Positions 52,871-53,045 of a stretch of DNA of 53,045 nucleotides are shown piece by piece. The stretch is from Desulforhopalus vacuolatus. Its GTDB lineage: Bacteria; Desulfobacterota; Desulfobulbia; Desulfobulbales; Desulfocapsaceae. The stretch spans positions 1-53,045 of the forward strand of contig NZ_JAFFPZ010000020.1 in the NCBI RefSeq assembly GCF_016918505.1, read 5' to 3'. Below the pieces are notes generated by a model. That model did not search any database, was not told where the DNA came from, and worked only from the letters and a program-made list of their open reading frames with translations. Both the position numbers and the translations under genes were made by a program. Position 1 is the first letter of the stretch, and each line of letters opens with the position of its first letter.

Positions 52871-53045
52871 AACATTCGAATAAAAGCAAAAAATTTAAAA
52901 AAAGATTTTAAAATTAAAGGCTCATGTTGTGTTTCAGGGTCTTATTTAACCAGCACTTCAACCAGCGAGTGAAGCAAGGTTTTCCCGCGCTTGCCAACAT
53001 TATGAACAAACTCGAAGAAACCAAGGTATAAAGGGAGCTTCTCTT
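52871..53045 (+). other. Right edge, possible ORF remnant
   Basis: After an A-rich stretch, an open run from ATG 52924 to TAA 53031 encodes about 35 residues (VLFNQHFNQRVKQGFPALAN, then IMNKLEETKV). It looks like the C-terminus of a longer protein, but no family was recognised, and there is no ribosome site. Confidence 0.3.

Overview
The window looks like part of a chromosome from an anaerobic, sulfur-metabolising Desulfobacterota, most likely in the Desulfobulbales. This placement is inferred from gene content, not from a marker search. The pointers are desulfoferrodoxin, rubredoxin, a rubredoxin-linked peroxiredoxin, a selenoprotein, a fused ATP-sulfurylase/APS-kinase, FolE2 instead of FolE, a stand-alone IMP cyclohydrolase domain and large PAS-type sensor kinases. 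No rRNA, tRNA or CRISPR array was recognised.

Layout. (1) 0.4-9.4 kb, minus strand: a three-gene signalling cassette with a periplasmic-binding/Cache/PAS receptor, a hybrid histidine kinase with two receivers and Hpt, and a receiver/HD-GYP protein. (2) 10.1-14.9 kb, minus: two APC antiporters followed by a tyrosine-decarboxylase-type enzyme. (3) 15.1-16.0 kb: a non-coding block with a ~410 bp tandem duplication and palindromes. (4) 16-24.3 kb: nucleotide and translation housekeeping (hslR, IMP cyclohydrolase, purN, pyrR, U32 protein on minus; folE2 and nicotinate phosphoribosyltransferase on plus; a second U32 protein on minus). (5) 24.7-31.2 kb, plus: mnmA, mtaB-like, cinA, recA and an FAD-dependent dehydrogenase. 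(6) 31.7-34.5 kb: an oxygen and iron defence island with rubredoxin, peroxiredoxin, ferritin, an ArsC-like selenoprotein and desulfoferrodoxin. (7) 35-41.6 kb, plus: Lrp/AsnC regulator, lysA, a fused endonuclease III-exonuclease III, a fused Sat-CysC with an altered Sat active site, a macro-domain protein and a CBS protein. (8) 42-50.5 kb: a gene graveyard (broken metal P-type ATPase, three IS30-type remnants, glucokinase and endonuclease I fragments) around an intact PAS kinase, a small membrane methyltransferase and an MFS transporter. (9) 50.5-52.7 kb: a family 2 glycosyltransferase coupled to a polytopic membrane protein.

The strongest hidden item is at 33003-33338. An in-frame TGA lies in a redox motif (Sec-Ala-Ser-Cys), is followed by a bacterial SECIS-like hairpin, and the frame starts with a 4-nt ATGA overlap with the ferritin gene. 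Ordinary gene calling would report only a truncated C-terminal piece.

The gaps between genes hold several families of short non-autonomous repeats: a ~240 bp element with ATACCATT ends, a ~150 bp element with CTTGAA/TTCAAG ends, 20 bp palindromes and a CCATTCGTGG hairpin module. They often start at or just after stop codons and are assembled into mosaics. These repeats, with the decayed insertion sequences, suggest a genome heavily shaped by small mobile DNA.
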